Assembly: GCA_009767595.1 (NCBI GenBank)
Contig: VSDK01010338.1
Coordinates: 166,350 to 230,349, forward strand
Source of the DNA: Symbiodinium kawagutii
Lineage: Eukaryota > Sar > Dinophyceae > Suessiales > Symbiodiniaceae
DNA length: 64,000 nt
Direction: 5' to 3'
A program made the position numbers and the translations under genes. Position 1 is the first letter of the stretch. Every line of letters begins with the position of its first letter. Below are positions 42,594 to 55,249 of this stretch, piece by piece. The notes under the pieces were generated by a model that worked only from the letters and a program-made list of their open reading frames with translations, was not told the origin of the DNA and did no database searches.

Positions 42594-44445
42594 AAGAACC
42601 CCTGACACGAATGAAATTGATAGGAGAACGACTGCTTGTGCCTCTGTGAAGCAAGTCAAAACCGCGTCAGCCAAAAATGTCAGACTGACCTATCAAGCAT
42701 TGGGGTTTCTTCACAGGCCTCCAAACACAAGGTCAAGAATCAAGCCTTGCAGAAAATCAACAAAGGCCAGGCAATGATCTTCGAAACTATATTTTGCAGG
42801 AAAGCACTAAAAGAACCCCTGACACGAATGAAATCGATAGGAGAACGACTGTTTGTGCCTCTGTGAAGCAAGTCAAAACCGCGTCAGCCAAAAATGTCAG
42901 ACTGACCTATCAAGCATTGGGGTTTCTTCACAGGCCTCCAAACACAAGGTCAAGAATCAAGCCTTGCAGAAAATCAACAAAGGCCAGGCAATGATCTTCG
43001 AAACTATATTTTGCAGGAAAGCACTAAAAGAACCCCTGACACGAATGAAATCGATAGGAGAACGACTGTTTGTGCCTCTGTGAAGCAAGTCAAAACCGCG
43101 TCAGCCAAAAATGTCAGACTGACCTATCAAGCATTGGGGTTTCTTCACAGGCCTCCAAACACAAGGTCAAGAATCAAGCCTTGCAGAAAATCAACAAAGG
43201 CCAGGCAATGATCTTCGAAACTATATTTTGCAGGAAAGCACTAAAAGAACCCCTGACACGAATGAAATCGATAGGAGAACGACTGTTTGTGCCTCTGTGA
43301 AGCAAGTCAAAACCGCGTCAGCCAAAAATGTCAGACTGACCTATCAAGCATTGGGGTTTCTTCACAGGCCTCCAAACACAAGGTCAAGAATCAAGCCTTG
43401 CAGAAAATCAACAAAGGCCAGGCAATGATCTTCGAAACTATATTTTGCAGGAAAGCACTAAAAGAACCCCTGACACGAATGAAATCGATAGGAGAACGAC
43501 TGTTTGTGCCTCTGTGAAGCAAGTCAAAACCGCGTCAGCCAAAAATGTCAGACTGACCTATCAAGCATTGGGGTTTCTTCACAGGCCTCCAAACACAAGG
43601 TCAAGAATCAAGCCTTGCAGAAAATCAACAAAGGCCAGGCAATGATCTTCGAAACTATATTTTGCAGGAAAGCACTAAAAGAACCCCTGACACGAATGAA
43701 ATCGATAGGAGAACGACTGTTTGTGCCTCTGTGAAGCAAGTCAAAACCGCGTCAGCCAAAAATGTCAGACTGACCTATCAAGCATTGGGGTTTCTTCACA
43801 GGCCTCCAAACACAAGGTCAAGAATCAAGCCTTGCAGAAAATCAACAAAGGCCAGGCAATGATCTTCGAAACTATATTTTGCAGGAAAGCACTAAAAGAA
43901 CCCCTGACACGAATGAAATCGATAGGAGAACGACTGTTTGTGCCTCTGTGAAGCAAGTCAAAACCGCGTCAGCCAAAAATGTCAGACTGACCTATCAAGC
44001 ATTGGGGTTTCTTCACAGGCCTCCAAACACAAGGTCAAGAATCAAGCCTTGCAGAAAATCAACAAAGGCCAGGCAATGATCTTCGAAACTATATTTTGCA
44101 GGAAAGCACTAAAAGAACCCCTGACACGAATGAAATCGATAGGAGAACGACTGTTTGTGCCTCTGTGAAGCAAGTCAAAACCGCGTCAGCCAAAAATGTC
44201 AGACTGACCTATCAAGCATTGGGGTTTCTTCACAGGCCTCCAAACACAAGGTCAAGAATCAAGCCTTGCAGAAAATCAACAAAGGCCAAGCAACGGTCTT
44301 CAAAACTATATTTTGCAGGCAAGCAACGAAAGAACTCCTGACATGAAAAAGGTCGATAGGAGAACTACTGTTTGTGTTTCTGTCAAGCAAGTCAAAGCCG
44401 CGTCAGCCAAAAATGTCAGACTGACCAAGCATGGACTGGTCTTCA
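42594..44445. repeat. 217-bp satellite array, 8 near-identical copies plus a diverged ninth
   Basis: Units begin at 42594, 42811, 43028, 43245, 43462, 43679, 43896 and 44113 with aagaacccctgacacgaatg. Interior copies look identical by eye. The first carries small differences, and the copy from 44330 is diverged and truncated. 217 is not a multiple of three, so the repeated 66- and 76-codon frames are not evidence of coding. Confidence 0.97.
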
Positions 44446-44509
44446 CAGGCAAAGAGCCGTCAATCTTCAATACGCACCACGCCCAGCATGGAACTGTCAG
44501 ACATTGTTC

Positions 44510-44595
44510 AATTGATAATCATGGATCATCATTGATCATCATGGATCATCATGGATCATCTTTGATCATCTTTGATCATGATGGACAGTCATTAA
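44510..44595. repeat. GATCATCATG low-complexity repeat
   Basis: Repeats of atcatggatcatcattgatc directly after the satellite array. Confidence 0.8.
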
Positions 44596-44830
44596 CCATG
44601 ATCAATCTGGGTATTCACTACTTACCTGCTGGTTCTTACGGTGAATCTCTCATTTCAACGATGAGGCCATTCCTGTTCTTTACAGATCTCTAAGAGAATC
44701 TCTAAACAATGTATATTCTCAAGTGAAACTACCCTGGTATACCTGCAGGAGCCTGTAGCTATCAGTAGCTCACCAGCAACTTCCTGATGTTTCTAAGCTG
44801 CGCTCGCGCAGAGTGCGTCACCTTTTTTGG

Positions 44831-44910
44831 TTCTCGTGAGACGTCCGACGTCCGGTCGTGCCGTCAATCGCACTAGGAATGCCCTGCCGGCGCAGCATCT
44901 CGCCCACCAA
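44831..44910 (-). CDS. candidate exon, unidentified
   Basis: The minus strand reads VGEMLRRQGIPSAIDGTTGR then RTSHENQKR before a stop. GC-rich island with an internal CAG|G at 44886. No family is recognised. Confidence 0.35.
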
Positions 44911-45262
44911 GCTTCAAAGATTCACGGGTTTCCCATGGTTTCGACTCCCGAAACGGTGACCACACCCCCAACACCCTGGTTGATGCTGCTGCGGTTGTTC
45001 CATGTGAGCAGTCGGTGGACTGCTGGTGGTGACTACCGGATAGGGTTGGGAAATGGTTGGCTGCAATAATATTCAATGCTTGCTGTCTGCCAGGTTGATC
45101 GGAAACCAGGCGAGGTAGGATGATGGCGATCAATCTATTCCTTGTGAAACTGCCGCAGGGACACCAATGGAGAGAAAAACGATGATCTCCCTGCGGTGAA
45201 GATGCGAAAAAACAGAAATCCCCAAGAAAACATGTGGTTTTTTGGTTCTGGTTGGTCACTAC

Positions 45263-45365
45263 GGTGGTTTCTTAAAATACAGGACCCCAAAAAAATGGTT
45301 GGTTTATTACTATAGATGGTCAATGTTGGATGATTTGGAGGGTACCACTATCTTGAGAAACACCC
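45263..45365. mobile_element. family A MITE-like element
   Basis: Left end ggtggtttcttaaaatacag; right end accactatcttgagaaacacc. Internal ggtttattactatag box. Confidence 0.75.
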
Positions 45366-45721
45366 ATATATTTTTTCGAACTTAATCTCATCTCCAGTAC
45401 TTATTGTTGTTTCTGATCTTGGTGGTGAAACTAGATCCCTTGCTAAACTGTGAACCTGTGTGAATGTTGGTGTATGGTAAATCTGTCTATTCACAAACAA
45501 CTAAAACCCCAAGAAACTGTAGCGGTAGGTCCCTCCGTTATTGCTTCATACCTTTTGTGTGACACCAATACATGCACTCATCAGACAGCAGGCGCCGGTG
45601 GGCAAAACTCGCGAGACAACGAAGTCTACCGGAAGAGCCGAGCGAATAATATCCACCATGACGGAGATCCCACCATGACGATTCAGTTGGCATGTGGGGT
45701 TGGGAATGGTGGTACCTAACT

Positions 45722-45824
45722 GGTGGTCTCTCAAGTCATAGAGAACCCCCAGTCATCAGTTTCTTTCCATTTGTAGTATTCAACCAATCATTTTTAGGGG
45801 TCCCCTATGGCTTGAGAAACCACC
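45722..45824. mobile_element. family A MITE-like element with possible AACT target duplication
   Basis: Left end ggtggtctctcaagtcatag; right end cctatggcttgagaaaccacc. Flanked by aact on both sides (45718-45721, 45825-45828). Confidence 0.8.
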
Positions 45825-46097
45825 AACTATCCAACCAGCCGTTGCTGATCATTAGGGAAACTGCAGTCTTGAGGGCCAAACTGGACAACAGAGGTGATGA
45901 CCATCAGTTGCAAGGCTGGAGCATCAGTAGATCAAGGGTGTGGACTAACTAGTGGACTAAATACATCAAGTAGCGATGGCTGATAGCATCAGTATGACAC
46001 CTCAGCACATCAAAGCTGCTGCATCATCCACTTGTGAAGTTCCATGTCCCCACTGGTCAACCGGAAGCACTCAGATGCCCTGCTGTGAATGAGCCGA

Positions 46098-46283
46098 CTA
46101 TGGCGTGTTCCTCCGGCGCCATTTCAGCTGTAACAAGGCCGCCCCAAAAAAAGACCAACCGTAACCAATCCAACCAACAGCGATGACCATGGAAGATAAG
46201 TCCAGGAATTTCAACTGACCAGCTGGATTTTGTTGCTGAACGGCCCATCGAAAAACCTCACCGTTGACATACTTCCCGCAGGC
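46098..46283 (-). CDS. candidate exon with a transmembrane helix, unidentified
   Basis: The minus strand reads GEVFRWAVQQQNPAGQLKFL then the hydrophobic run MVIAVGWIGYGWSFFGAALL and a basic end (KWRRRN) before a stop. The hydrophobic helix followed by Arg-rich residues is typical of a membrane segment. Borders are approximate. No family is recognised. Confidence 0.4.
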   Translation of the reverse strand, partial: ACGKYVNGEVFRWAVQQQNPAGQLKFLDLSSMVIAVGWIGYGWSFFGAALLQLKWRRRNTP

Positions 46284-46467
46284 CCACGGCCCCATGGTGA
46301 CCGTCCTTCATGGCAGTCCGGCAGCAGATCCCCCCACCCAGCCGTGCCACAAGCAGGGCGGCTGTGATGGTCCAGTCTTGAGGTACCTGACTCTAGATGG
46401 TGAAATAATATGGTTTTATAAGGGATTATAGGGGTAAATCATATGGGACAAAGAAAAAGACCATTTT

Positions 46468-46573
46468 GGTGGCTTCTCAAGCCGTAGGGGTACCGCAAAG
46501 TTATGGTTGGTTTACTACTCTAAATGATGAATAAACTGGATGATTTGAAGGTCCCCTGTTTTGAGAAACACCC
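46468..46573. mobile_element. family A MITE-like element
   Basis: Left end ggtggcttctcaagccgtag; right end cctgttttgagaaacaccc. Internal ggtttactactctaa box. Confidence 0.75.
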
Positions 46574-46579
46574 AGATGG

Positions 46580-48130
46580 TGCTAGCATCGAAAGACATCC
46601 AAGAACTCTGAGCAATGCTGTAGGTTCATGGGTTGCGACACCAATTTTGAGTTTTAACCACCATCACCCATTGTGAGCGACTGTTTAAACTATTATCAAT
46701 TATCAACCATTGATAACCATTATTAGCCATGGATAAAACCGTGATCAACCATACAACCATTATTAGCCACTATCAACCTTTGACAACCATTATCAACCAT
46801 AACTAAACTAGGTTACCATGATTACCTATTGATAGCGTTTCTTATCATTTTCAGCTTCGTAGCCATGGATAAAGCCACTATTCACTATTGGCTTCGATGT
46901 AATTTGTCAAGCTGTTTAACGATTTTCTCTAATAATAGTTAACTATCATCAAAGTTTTGAACCATGGCTGTAAGCGATCATAGCTTCGGTCAACTGGGCC
47001 GGGTCAACCGCTCGTATCAGGGACCGGGAACCGCGTGCGACAGCGCGCTAGGACTTTGCGTCGGCTGATGACTTTTGCAAACAAAAATCCAAAGGTTGCC
47101 TGTGGAAACGATGGGATAGACATGGATGGATGATATGGGGGTTCTCAAACTAGGGGACCCCAAATCATCCATTTTATTGACCATTCATACTAGTAAACCA
47201 ACCATAATTTCGAGGTACCCCAATTTGGATAAACCACCATATAATCAAAGTTGTGAGATATTATGATGTTTCATTCTTGGTTAAATGATGGCTAATTTTG
47301 ACTAAATGATTGATACTAATGGTTGGACGATGATTTATCATATTAATGAGAGATAAAATGATGCTTAATTGATGGTTGGTGATGCTTAAGGATGTTTCAT
47401 GCTGGTTTATCATGCTTGATGATGGTTTGAGGATGCGGTTCCATGATGATGAATGATGGAAGTAGTTCTATAAATTATGGTTCAGGATGGTTTCCGGGGA
47501 AACTATGTAATGAACTGCCATTGGGACCCCAATGAGTGTAGCATAGCTTAGCTAATTTGAAGTAAGGCATTAACAGGACTGAACCAACTAGGCCCATCTC
47601 TGACAAAACTATATAACCATTCACCATGACGTATAGTCGTTGGACTCTGGATGTCCAGCCACAGATACGCCTTTCTCCAAAGAGGCAACGGACTTGCCCC
47701 ATGACTCTAAACCCGTCCATATCAGTAAACCAACAGATACACCAATGGCTTCACCAAGATGTTTGATATAAAGTGTGCATCAGAGTTTGATACCAATCAA
47801 TCATGTATGATAGGAAAATTAAACGAAACATATTCCTGACACATATTACCATACATATATTTTAACAAAGTTCTTCATATCCCTAGCATTATCTTTGATA
47901 AAAACTTGGCTTTCGCCTTATGGCTTCACCCAGCTTCAGAATGATAGCAGTGATCAACTCCACTCCGCTCCTGTATGCACCTGACCGTTGGGGGCCGCTA
48001 GCAGTCGCTGTGGGTCAACTTCTCAACGGTTGATGGTCACTCGGTTATGGTTAGCTTACGCAGCTTGGGCCATGGTAAGCTGGTGAGCAAAGTTGCTAGT
48101 AGTCAGTGTTGATCACGGCTGGCTGATATA
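46580..48130. other. low-complexity spacer with one family A element
   Basis: AACCATTATCAACC and TGATGGTTTAT repeats. No exon recognised apart from the MITE-like copy at 47136-47239. Confidence 0.55.
47136..47239. mobile_element. family A MITE-like element
   Basis: Left end gggggttctcaaactagggg; right end ccaatttggataaaccacc. ATAT occurs just outside both ends. Confidence 0.7.
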
Positions 48131-48159
48131 CGTTGATGATGGTGACTATTAAGCTGGTG

Positions 48160-48389
48160 CCAGGTGACTCATTTTCACCATGTCACAAAAATCGGCGCAG
48201 GCATACGGTCCGCTTAAAGGGTCCCATCCGATCTCAGTGGATCGCGACAGCGACAAAGACTTTTTGTTTGTTGTTTGTTGTTTTCTCTCGGAACTGCCGC
48301 AGTGTTTTCGCCGTGGTTTCCAAATTGTTGGTGACGGCAGGCGCTTGCTGATGAAGTTGCGCTTCGCTGAAGGTTTGCACTGTGGATGA
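48160..48389 (+). CDS. candidate plus-strand ORF, unidentified
   Basis: The frame reads SAQAYGPLKGSHPISVDRDS, then LSELPQCFRRGFQIVGDGRR, then LLMKLRFAEGL. A reasonable protein composition but no domain. Could be an exon or chance. Confidence 0.25.
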
Positions 48390-48399
48390 CCAGCTTGTT

Positions 48400-49430
48400 G
48401 GTGAATGCTTACAAAATGGTGGCTACTAATATTGTAACCTACTAGCTACCATTATCAACTTCTTATTGGCTACCATTAGTAGCCTTCATTGAACATGGGA
48501 AAGTGGTGATGATCAACTAGCCTTTCCCCAAAAGAATAACAATGGCTCCGCACAAGCTGGTGCAACGGCCTAAGCCATTTCAATTTCTGCTGGGGGTCGA
48601 TCTCGTCACGGCAAGCCCCTTGATCAGCGGGATTTGGCAGTTGTAGATAGTAACAAGAATGATGAAGAGAATTCAGTGATGACAGGATGGTGGGTATAGA
48701 ACCAAACGCAGCTCCAAAAAAAACAACTGGTGTACCCAAAAATGAGGAGAATTAGAATGATGACCATCCCAGAAATATTAGTCTTGTAACAGGGTCTAAT
48801 GCTAAAGTGGATCCTCATCATTCCATTGCGATGCCCCAATTCGCTAAATTCGATGAGCTAGCCAAGAAGCTGGTTTAGAAGCTGGTCGATGGCCAATGGC
48901 ATGGTCAATAATCGTGTAGAATGATCAATAATTTGCTTGCGGCTTCCCATCCTAGAAGACCCTGGCGGGCCAGTAGTTCAAAAAAATCGTTTCGTTGTAC
49001 GGCAGCCAAGTGCGCACCCTTGGCTTTCTGCCATCAGTCAAACAACAAGAATGGGCGGCGCATCGTGGAGCATCGTGGAGCATCATTGTTGCCCTATCCA
49101 GTAGATCACAGGTGGTTTCAACGTCTCAGTCTCGAAAATGTCAATGAAACCACCAAGAATTTGTTGTTAAACCGTTATGGTTGGCAACATTCTCCCCTAT
49201 ATGATGAACCATCATTATCCACTATTGGTGGTTATTAACGACTATGAACCATTTTCAATTACTGTTCGCCTAGTAACCAGGATCCAGTGAGTGATCCTTG
49301 TTTCTCCTGCCGCACAACCATGGCTGATCGGCCTGGTCCACCAGGGCGAGGCGTTCTGAACTCCTAAAGCTATGACCGGTGGAACTGTGGGGGCTCACCA
49401 CCATTCATTTGGATGCTTGGGACCCATAGG
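48400..49430. other. spacer, no gene assigned
   Basis: Contains short frames on both strands (plus 48921-49238, minus 48476-48739) without recognisable domains. Confidence 0.4.
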
Positions 49431-49438
49431 TACCACAT

Positions 49439-49543
49439 GGCTGTGGGTCAGTTCACCCGGCTAGTCCCCCTGGATCCCCATCATTATCCTCGTTTCACCA
49501 ATTATTCTTGGTGATTATCCCCCATTAAATGTTGACCCATAGC
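49439..49543. mobile_element. family B MITE-like element with perfect 5-bp target duplication
   Basis: Ends ggctgtgggtcagttcaccc and taaatgttgacccatagc. Flanked by CACAT (49434-49438 and 49544-49548). Confidence 0.9.
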
Positions 49544-49559
49544 CACATGGCGCCCGTGT

Positions 49560-51290
49560 GCCAAGCCGTGGCGGGTAACCGTTATGGGCCTCGCCAAAAC
49601 CATATCCCGCATTGAGGTGGCTGACACTTTGCTGGCAATGAAACATGGAAGCCCAGGCTGCCAATGATGCCCTCTTCAAAGGTTAACCATGGAGATCCAT
49701 GGAGTTAATACTCCGCTTAGGTTGTAATAAAACTACTAAACCTGGTTTTCATGATGGTTAATAGTGGTTAATACTGGTTAAAATGATGGTTAACATTAGT
49801 GACTGCTAAGCATCTTTCCACCATCAACCAAATCCACCAGGTTTTCCCAACGGTAATGGGGTTGATCTGGTGATATCTGGTGTATGCGGAAGATGATTGA
49901 AGTACAAAAATTGTTGCTTGAGGAAACCAATGGGGTGAATTGTGGAAGGTGTCATCATGGAACATAAACCAATGTTTAATATTTGAATTCTTCTTCATTC
50001 TTTGACAATTCAACGAAATCTGAATAATCATGGGAAATGATGAAACATGGTTGTTCATGTCATATGATTATCATATGAATTTGAATATGGTTCACACAAG
50101 TATTGAATTGTTGAATATCGGAATATGTCAACGAACAATGTACATCATTGGTCACCCTTCAAATGTTGGTTTCTCAAAATAGGGGACCCCAAAAATAGGA
50201 GCCCCCAAATCATCCTTTGTATCAACCACTTATAGTAATAAACCAACCATTTTTGGGCTTCCCTTTTTTGAGAAACACCCATATGGTTCACCGTTATGTT
50301 AATTCACGTCGTGGCCATGATTTCCTTCATTGCGCCGTCACCAACCATCTGGAGCGCAGTGCCAGCGCTATGGAGGCGCAGCGTACAGCCAGCGCGGTGA
50401 CGACGTGACTGTGCAGTGATCCGAACTCACCACGTTATTGACCCTACTTGGATGTGCAGCTGGGGTTATAACCATTGTTATAACCTTGGTTTGTGACCAC
50501 TTACTAAGTAGGGCTGCACATCCAAGTAGCTACTGGTTATTAAACCTACCTGCTACAACTGAGCAGTAGCAAGCTGCAAGGGCTAGTCGGAGCTAGTGTG
50601 TCTGCTGATCAGCTCGATACTCTAGTTATGAACTCTACACCTCATTAGCAAGATCGGTTTTACGCTGATCTACCATTTCGTTTACTTGTTTTTTAGTGAT
50701 GTGGACTCAGACCTCATACCAGCCGCTGATATGTCACCAAAGCCACAAGGTTAGACCACTATGCATATAGCTAGGACCAATAGTAGCTCTGTTGGTTCTA
50801 TGAGTCATGGATAGTCATGGTGAAAGGGCGATTCATGAAAGGTTACGTGCAACGATGAGTCGCAGTTGATGAGACCAAAAGGTTACCCACATATCAACAT
50901 CAGGTGCGCCCAAATGAGCACAATTAAATGATTTAGTACTGTGAAAAGTCGGCCAATCATCCTGATTGGCACTTCGCACAATTTAGTGATTGTACGAGCT
51001 ATCAGTATTTGTTTGTAGACATGTCTTGATTGCTAAGGAAGCCCCGGAAAGCAACGAAACCTGGGTTGGACTGTCTGCCAGATTCATCTACAAGGGTTAA
51101 ACCACGGGGACGGACCCAGACGTGCCCAGCTCATATCAACACCTCCAGAATAGATCATCCCAGCAGATTCACTTAGTGGGAGATCATGAATAGCTGGTTG
51201 GTGATTAGTTGCGCAATCCCAGAAATGTGAGTCAATCAACCAACTATCCCAAACCACGGAAAATAAATCAAACGCTTCGAACCACAAAAC
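49560..51290. other. low-complexity spacer with one family A element
   Basis: ATGGTTAATAGTGG-type words and AT-rich unique sequence. No exon-like island recognised. Confidence 0.5.
50165..50280. mobile_element. family A MITE-like element
   Basis: Left end ttggtttctcaaaatagggg; right end tcccttttttgagaaacaccc. The left TIR is partly duplicated (aaaataggagccccc), so this copy is about 15 bp longer than its siblings. Confidence 0.8.
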
Positions 51291-51309
51291 ACTTTTACAG
51301 ACATGAATC

Positions 51310-51460
51310 CGGGCTGGTTTGCAGTTCATTCCTGCAATTCCAACAGTATATGGGTATGGATACTTGGTATCCGAGTGCACAAGATTTGTTTGCACCGGAA
51401 CTTTTGGTTGAATTAACTCAGGACCCAGCGAAACGCAACCCAAAGCTTGCTGAAGATTGA
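51310..51460 (+). CDS. candidate terminal coding segment, unidentified
   Basis: The plus strand reads MGMDTWYPSAQDLFAPELLV then ELTQDPAKRNPKLAED and a stop. Coding-like composition, but no domain recognised and no partner exon found. Confidence 0.3.
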
Positions 51461-51499
51461 TGCCTTGCATCGCCATCATCAAGTGATTGTACCATCCTT

Positions 51500-54180
51500 T
51501 TTGGCAGCTTAATTTGTCCCAACTATTGCTTGGTTCTGACCATTTCTTGCATAATCATCCGGATTGATTTTCATTTTTGTTTGGGCTATGCAAATGTCAT
51601 GATCTTGGTTCATGAATTAGTTTCACAAAACATATATATCCTCATATATCTTCTAGTATTCTAGTCCTGTATTGCTTCGTTACGCACCTCACTGTTAGTT
51701 GGCCACATCCAGCCACTGTTCTTTGGAAAGCTGGTCATCTTCGGCCATGACTTGTTGGTCAAATTTCTGCCGTCGCCCCTCCACGTCTCTGGCGTAGCCC
51801 GCTCTACAGGCCTTCCTGTTAGAGCGCTGCAGGGGTCCTGGGGATGTGTCCACTCCCTGGGCCGGTCGCCTCAATGTCTGCTACCGGCTGCTCATCATCA
51901 CATGACCCGGCTGCTTCACATAACTTGGGGGTTCCCAAACTGGCATAAGAACCACCCGAATATTGTCCTTCTCCAAATTTCATAGACACTTCATCCCCGA
52001 GCTCCCCCATTCCGATGGTGCGTTGCGGTGCGGCGAACGCCCCCAAGGGGCTGCTCATTCCATGGCAAGTTGCGTTGCTGATGACAGAGTATGAAAAAGC
52101 TGGCTGAAACTGGTGGAATATTGGTTGAATAAGCTGCTTGAAATTGAATTGTCCACAATGCTACAGCCCTTTATGATATTGGCCTCACCCCTTGCAGCGT
52201 ATCGAACAGGAGCTACCAGGAGTGTTATAGGAATCATACTGTCGGAGTCCTTGGTTGCAGCGGGTTCTCAGCTGCCCTTAGAATCCCTAGAGCCGGGATA
52301 CCGTGCCACGGTTCAGGATCGCTGGTGGTCAACATGATGGTCAACGATGATCTGACAACCATGGTTTTTGAGGAGGGTTGATTCATGATATTACAACAAC
52401 TATGGTTAGCTTAAGAAAATATTGATGCTTTGCACTGATCAGTACTGGTTAACCATGGCTACTGCAGGAAGCGACAAACTGGCCATTGCTTCGCCATGCT
52501 TCCCCGTTTCTACCCCAACCAGGGCTACGCGAGCGGTGCAGACTTCATGGTAGCAATTCTGACAGTCTTGAGGTATCCATGACTCCATGACTCCATGACT
52601 CACCATTACAATGGTGGTTCATGGTCGTTAGATGGTCAACATTAAGTGATACCTACACCAATCACCACATTCACCACTGACATCCAACGACCATTACCAC
52701 TGACTGCAATCAATCCATTGGTTTTATACAGTTATAGTACTAACAAAATGCCATCATAGTACCATTCTGATACCATCATCGTACCATTCCAATATCATTT
52801 TAATACCATTGAAATATTGGAATGGTATGATCATATTAAAATGATTTTAATACCATTGAAATACCACTGAAATCCCACTGAAATCCCATGACCTTCCCCT
52901 GGTTTCAACCGTTCTCTCGGGTCCGCAACTTCGCAACGCACAGTTGCGATTAACAGCTCCGCCCGGCTGCGAGGAGGAAAACGACCCGCCGCGGTGGATC
53001 GAATTTCAAGGGGGTGATGATTGTGGTGAATGATGGTTGTTGATAGCCAATGATGGTTAATGATGGTTAATGATTGTGGATCTTTTCTCGGGTCTTGATG
53101 GTTAATGATAGTTATGTTTAATCAATGATGATTCGTTAATTGTGGTTAATGACGATTCGTTGATGATGGTTCGTGATGGTTGATGACGATTCGTTGATGA
53201 TGGTTCGTGATGGTTGATGATGCTTAATGATGATTGGCGCAGGGATCGTGATCTTGTTTTCCTGCATTTCCAAGGCTCACTTGGAGACGGCCCACAAGCC
53301 AAAAGTGATGGTATGGTAAATGATCGTGACTAAAAGTTGATAACTTTCAAGCATAAATGGTTGATAAAGGTTGATAATGGTCGCTAAAGGTGATGTACTA
53401 CATTTGATACTGGTTGGCAACGATAAATGTAATCGTCGATCATGTTTCGTAGTGCTTAATGCTGACTGTATAAAACCACAATCCGAAACAGTATGGCCAG
53501 CCTGCTCCTTAGTGGACCTGGATGATGCTGAACCACGAAGTCTCAAAAAATGGGGTCCACCACGCCTCGACTGTTTTTAGGAGTCCATAGCTACCCTTCA
53601 AGTGCCATAACCTTAAGCAGGGCACCCAGGTAGCATCACAGGAGACTTACCTGCCATGTGATCCACGAGCACGTTCTATCTGCATGTCTGTGTCCATGTT
53701 TATGTTGATGTCAATGTCTGTATCTACGATACTAATAGATTTATAGAAATATCCCGTTGACCAGTATCCAAATATGGCGTAGTGTAACAAATCTATAATT
53801 TGCCAATGTGACATCCAAAAAATAGATGCCATGAACGAATGATACAAAACATCATGAACCATGACAAATTGACCAAATCCTTGGTTTGGGTATGAGTCAA
53901 TAGGATAATCCAAGGTTTTGTATAACATAATTAACCATGCCATCATTATTGTAGTATGACTATATTAACCATAATTACAGTAACCATAATTAACCATGAT
54001 TAACCATAATTAACCATACAAAACATCATTCTTGACTATACAAATCCTTGCTTTGGGTATGGGTCCAAACCGTCTCTGCCCCCAGGATGCATCATCCTCC
54101 GGCCACTGGTTGATGCTCACCAGTCTATTAATTGGGTATCGTGACCCAAACCTGAAAAAGAAAGGAGAAAACCAGAATTT
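51500..54180. other. spacer, no gene assigned
   Basis: Includes a GC-richer block at 51770-52060 with conflicting open frames, taccattgaaat repeats at 52730-52890 and TGATGGTTAATGATGG repeats at 53020-53240. Confidence 0.45.
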
Positions 54181-54189
54181 TCATGTTGA

Positions 54190-54300
54190 GCAATCCATAG
54201 ATCATGAAGAAATCCATAGATCATGAAATGAGAAATCCATAGATCATGAAGAGAAGCCATTTGCGTGCTTTCTTCTCTTCATGATCTACGGATTTTTGTT
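54190..54300. repeat. short tandem repeat aatccatagatcatgaagaa
   Basis: Four to five copies of a 20-22-bp unit. An inverted copy (cttcatgatctacggatt) follows at 54279-54296, giving potential for a hairpin. Confidence 0.8.
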
Positions 54301-54575
54301 CATTTATGATACAATAAAAAAAAATGTTGTCGCATTTATGATCTATCAAAAAAAACTGTCCTTACACTTCTGATCTATCTATCAACAAAAAATGAAGCTC
54401 AAAGTTGTTGGTGTTCTTCCTCTTCCTCTCTTCGGCGCGTTTCCTCCGCAGCACCTAACTACGAAGCATGTCTTCATTGGCCAAGGTCTCGTCACGAATT
54501 CGTTGGGGCGCCACTGCTTTTTGAGAGGTACCCCATATCGGCGCTGACAGCGCACAGAACGACCAAAACGGTGCA

Positions 54576-54914
54576 GTGACGTGCGACCCGGTCCTTCAAA
54601 GCCCTCGCTTGGATGCTGTGAAACTGCGGGTTAAAAGTGGCAAAGCAGGCAATTCATTTTCGCCAAGAACTCGCTTTGAAGTACCGCCACGAAGTCGAAA
54701 AAAGCTCGAAAGAATTTTGGTCGAGAGGGGTTCTAGCGATCCACGCAGTCCTTGCGGGCTTAACCCAGTTGGTGGCTTCACCGCCGTGCTCGAAAGCAAA
54801 ACTGCCACGTTGAACAGGCTTGTGCTGGGAAAAGGTCACCTAGATAATGTGGCCCCCTCACCACTTGTCCAAATCCAGGCACCATCAATAGTGGTAACCA
54901 AACAAAGGCGTTGA
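54576..54914 (+). CDS. 112-codon ORF, unidentified
   Basis: An uninterrupted plus-strand frame in a GC-richer block, Arg/Lys/Ser-rich (RSRKKLERILVERGSSDPRS). No domain recognised. A 70-codon frame on the other strand is also open. Confidence 0.25.
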   Translation: MTCDPVLQSPRLDAVKLRVKSGKAGNSFSPRTRFEVPPRSRKKLERILVERGSSDPRSPCGLNPVGGFTAVLESKTATLNRLVLGKGHLDNVAPSPLVQIQAPSIVVTKQRR

Positions 54915-55044
54915 AGAATAAAACAAACACCTCAGCAAGAAGTTTCTCTATGACCCCCGAAGAGCTAAAACTTCGGTTTTCAAGTATTTAGACAACTGAG
55001 GGCCTGATGTGGCAATGATTGTAGCCGAAAAATTGGCTGAATAC

Positions 55045-55175
55045 AACTTTTTAAACAATCCTCGCGATGGTATTCCCGGAATTTGTCCCAGTCGGATTCA
55101 TGAGAATGAACATCATAACCACTGTCATCCAGGTACATGACTGTCCCAATTGATGCCCCCTCTGGTAGATGAAGA
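55045..55175 (-). CDS. candidate exon, unidentified
   Basis: The minus strand reads ASIGTVMYLDDSGYDVHSHE then SDWDKFREYHREDCLKSC, with a natural charged composition. An AGAG|GG acceptor near 55161 is possible. No family recognised. Confidence 0.35.
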
Positions 55176-55249
55176 TTTCTTGAATCCATACAACTACTTC
55201 CGTGTGGTCAAAATCGGAGTCAGCTAGCCTTGGGACAATCAACCCATAT

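Noticed and set aside
42636..44346. Repeated 66- and 76-codon frames (MCLCEASQ..., MQESTKRTP...)
   Set aside because: Products of the 217-bp satellite; identical frames arise mechanically and the unit length breaks the reading frame.
54576..54914. Reading the 112-codon ORF as a ribosomal or nucleic-acid-binding protein
   Set aside because: Basic composition alone; no family pattern was recognised and the opposite strand is also open.
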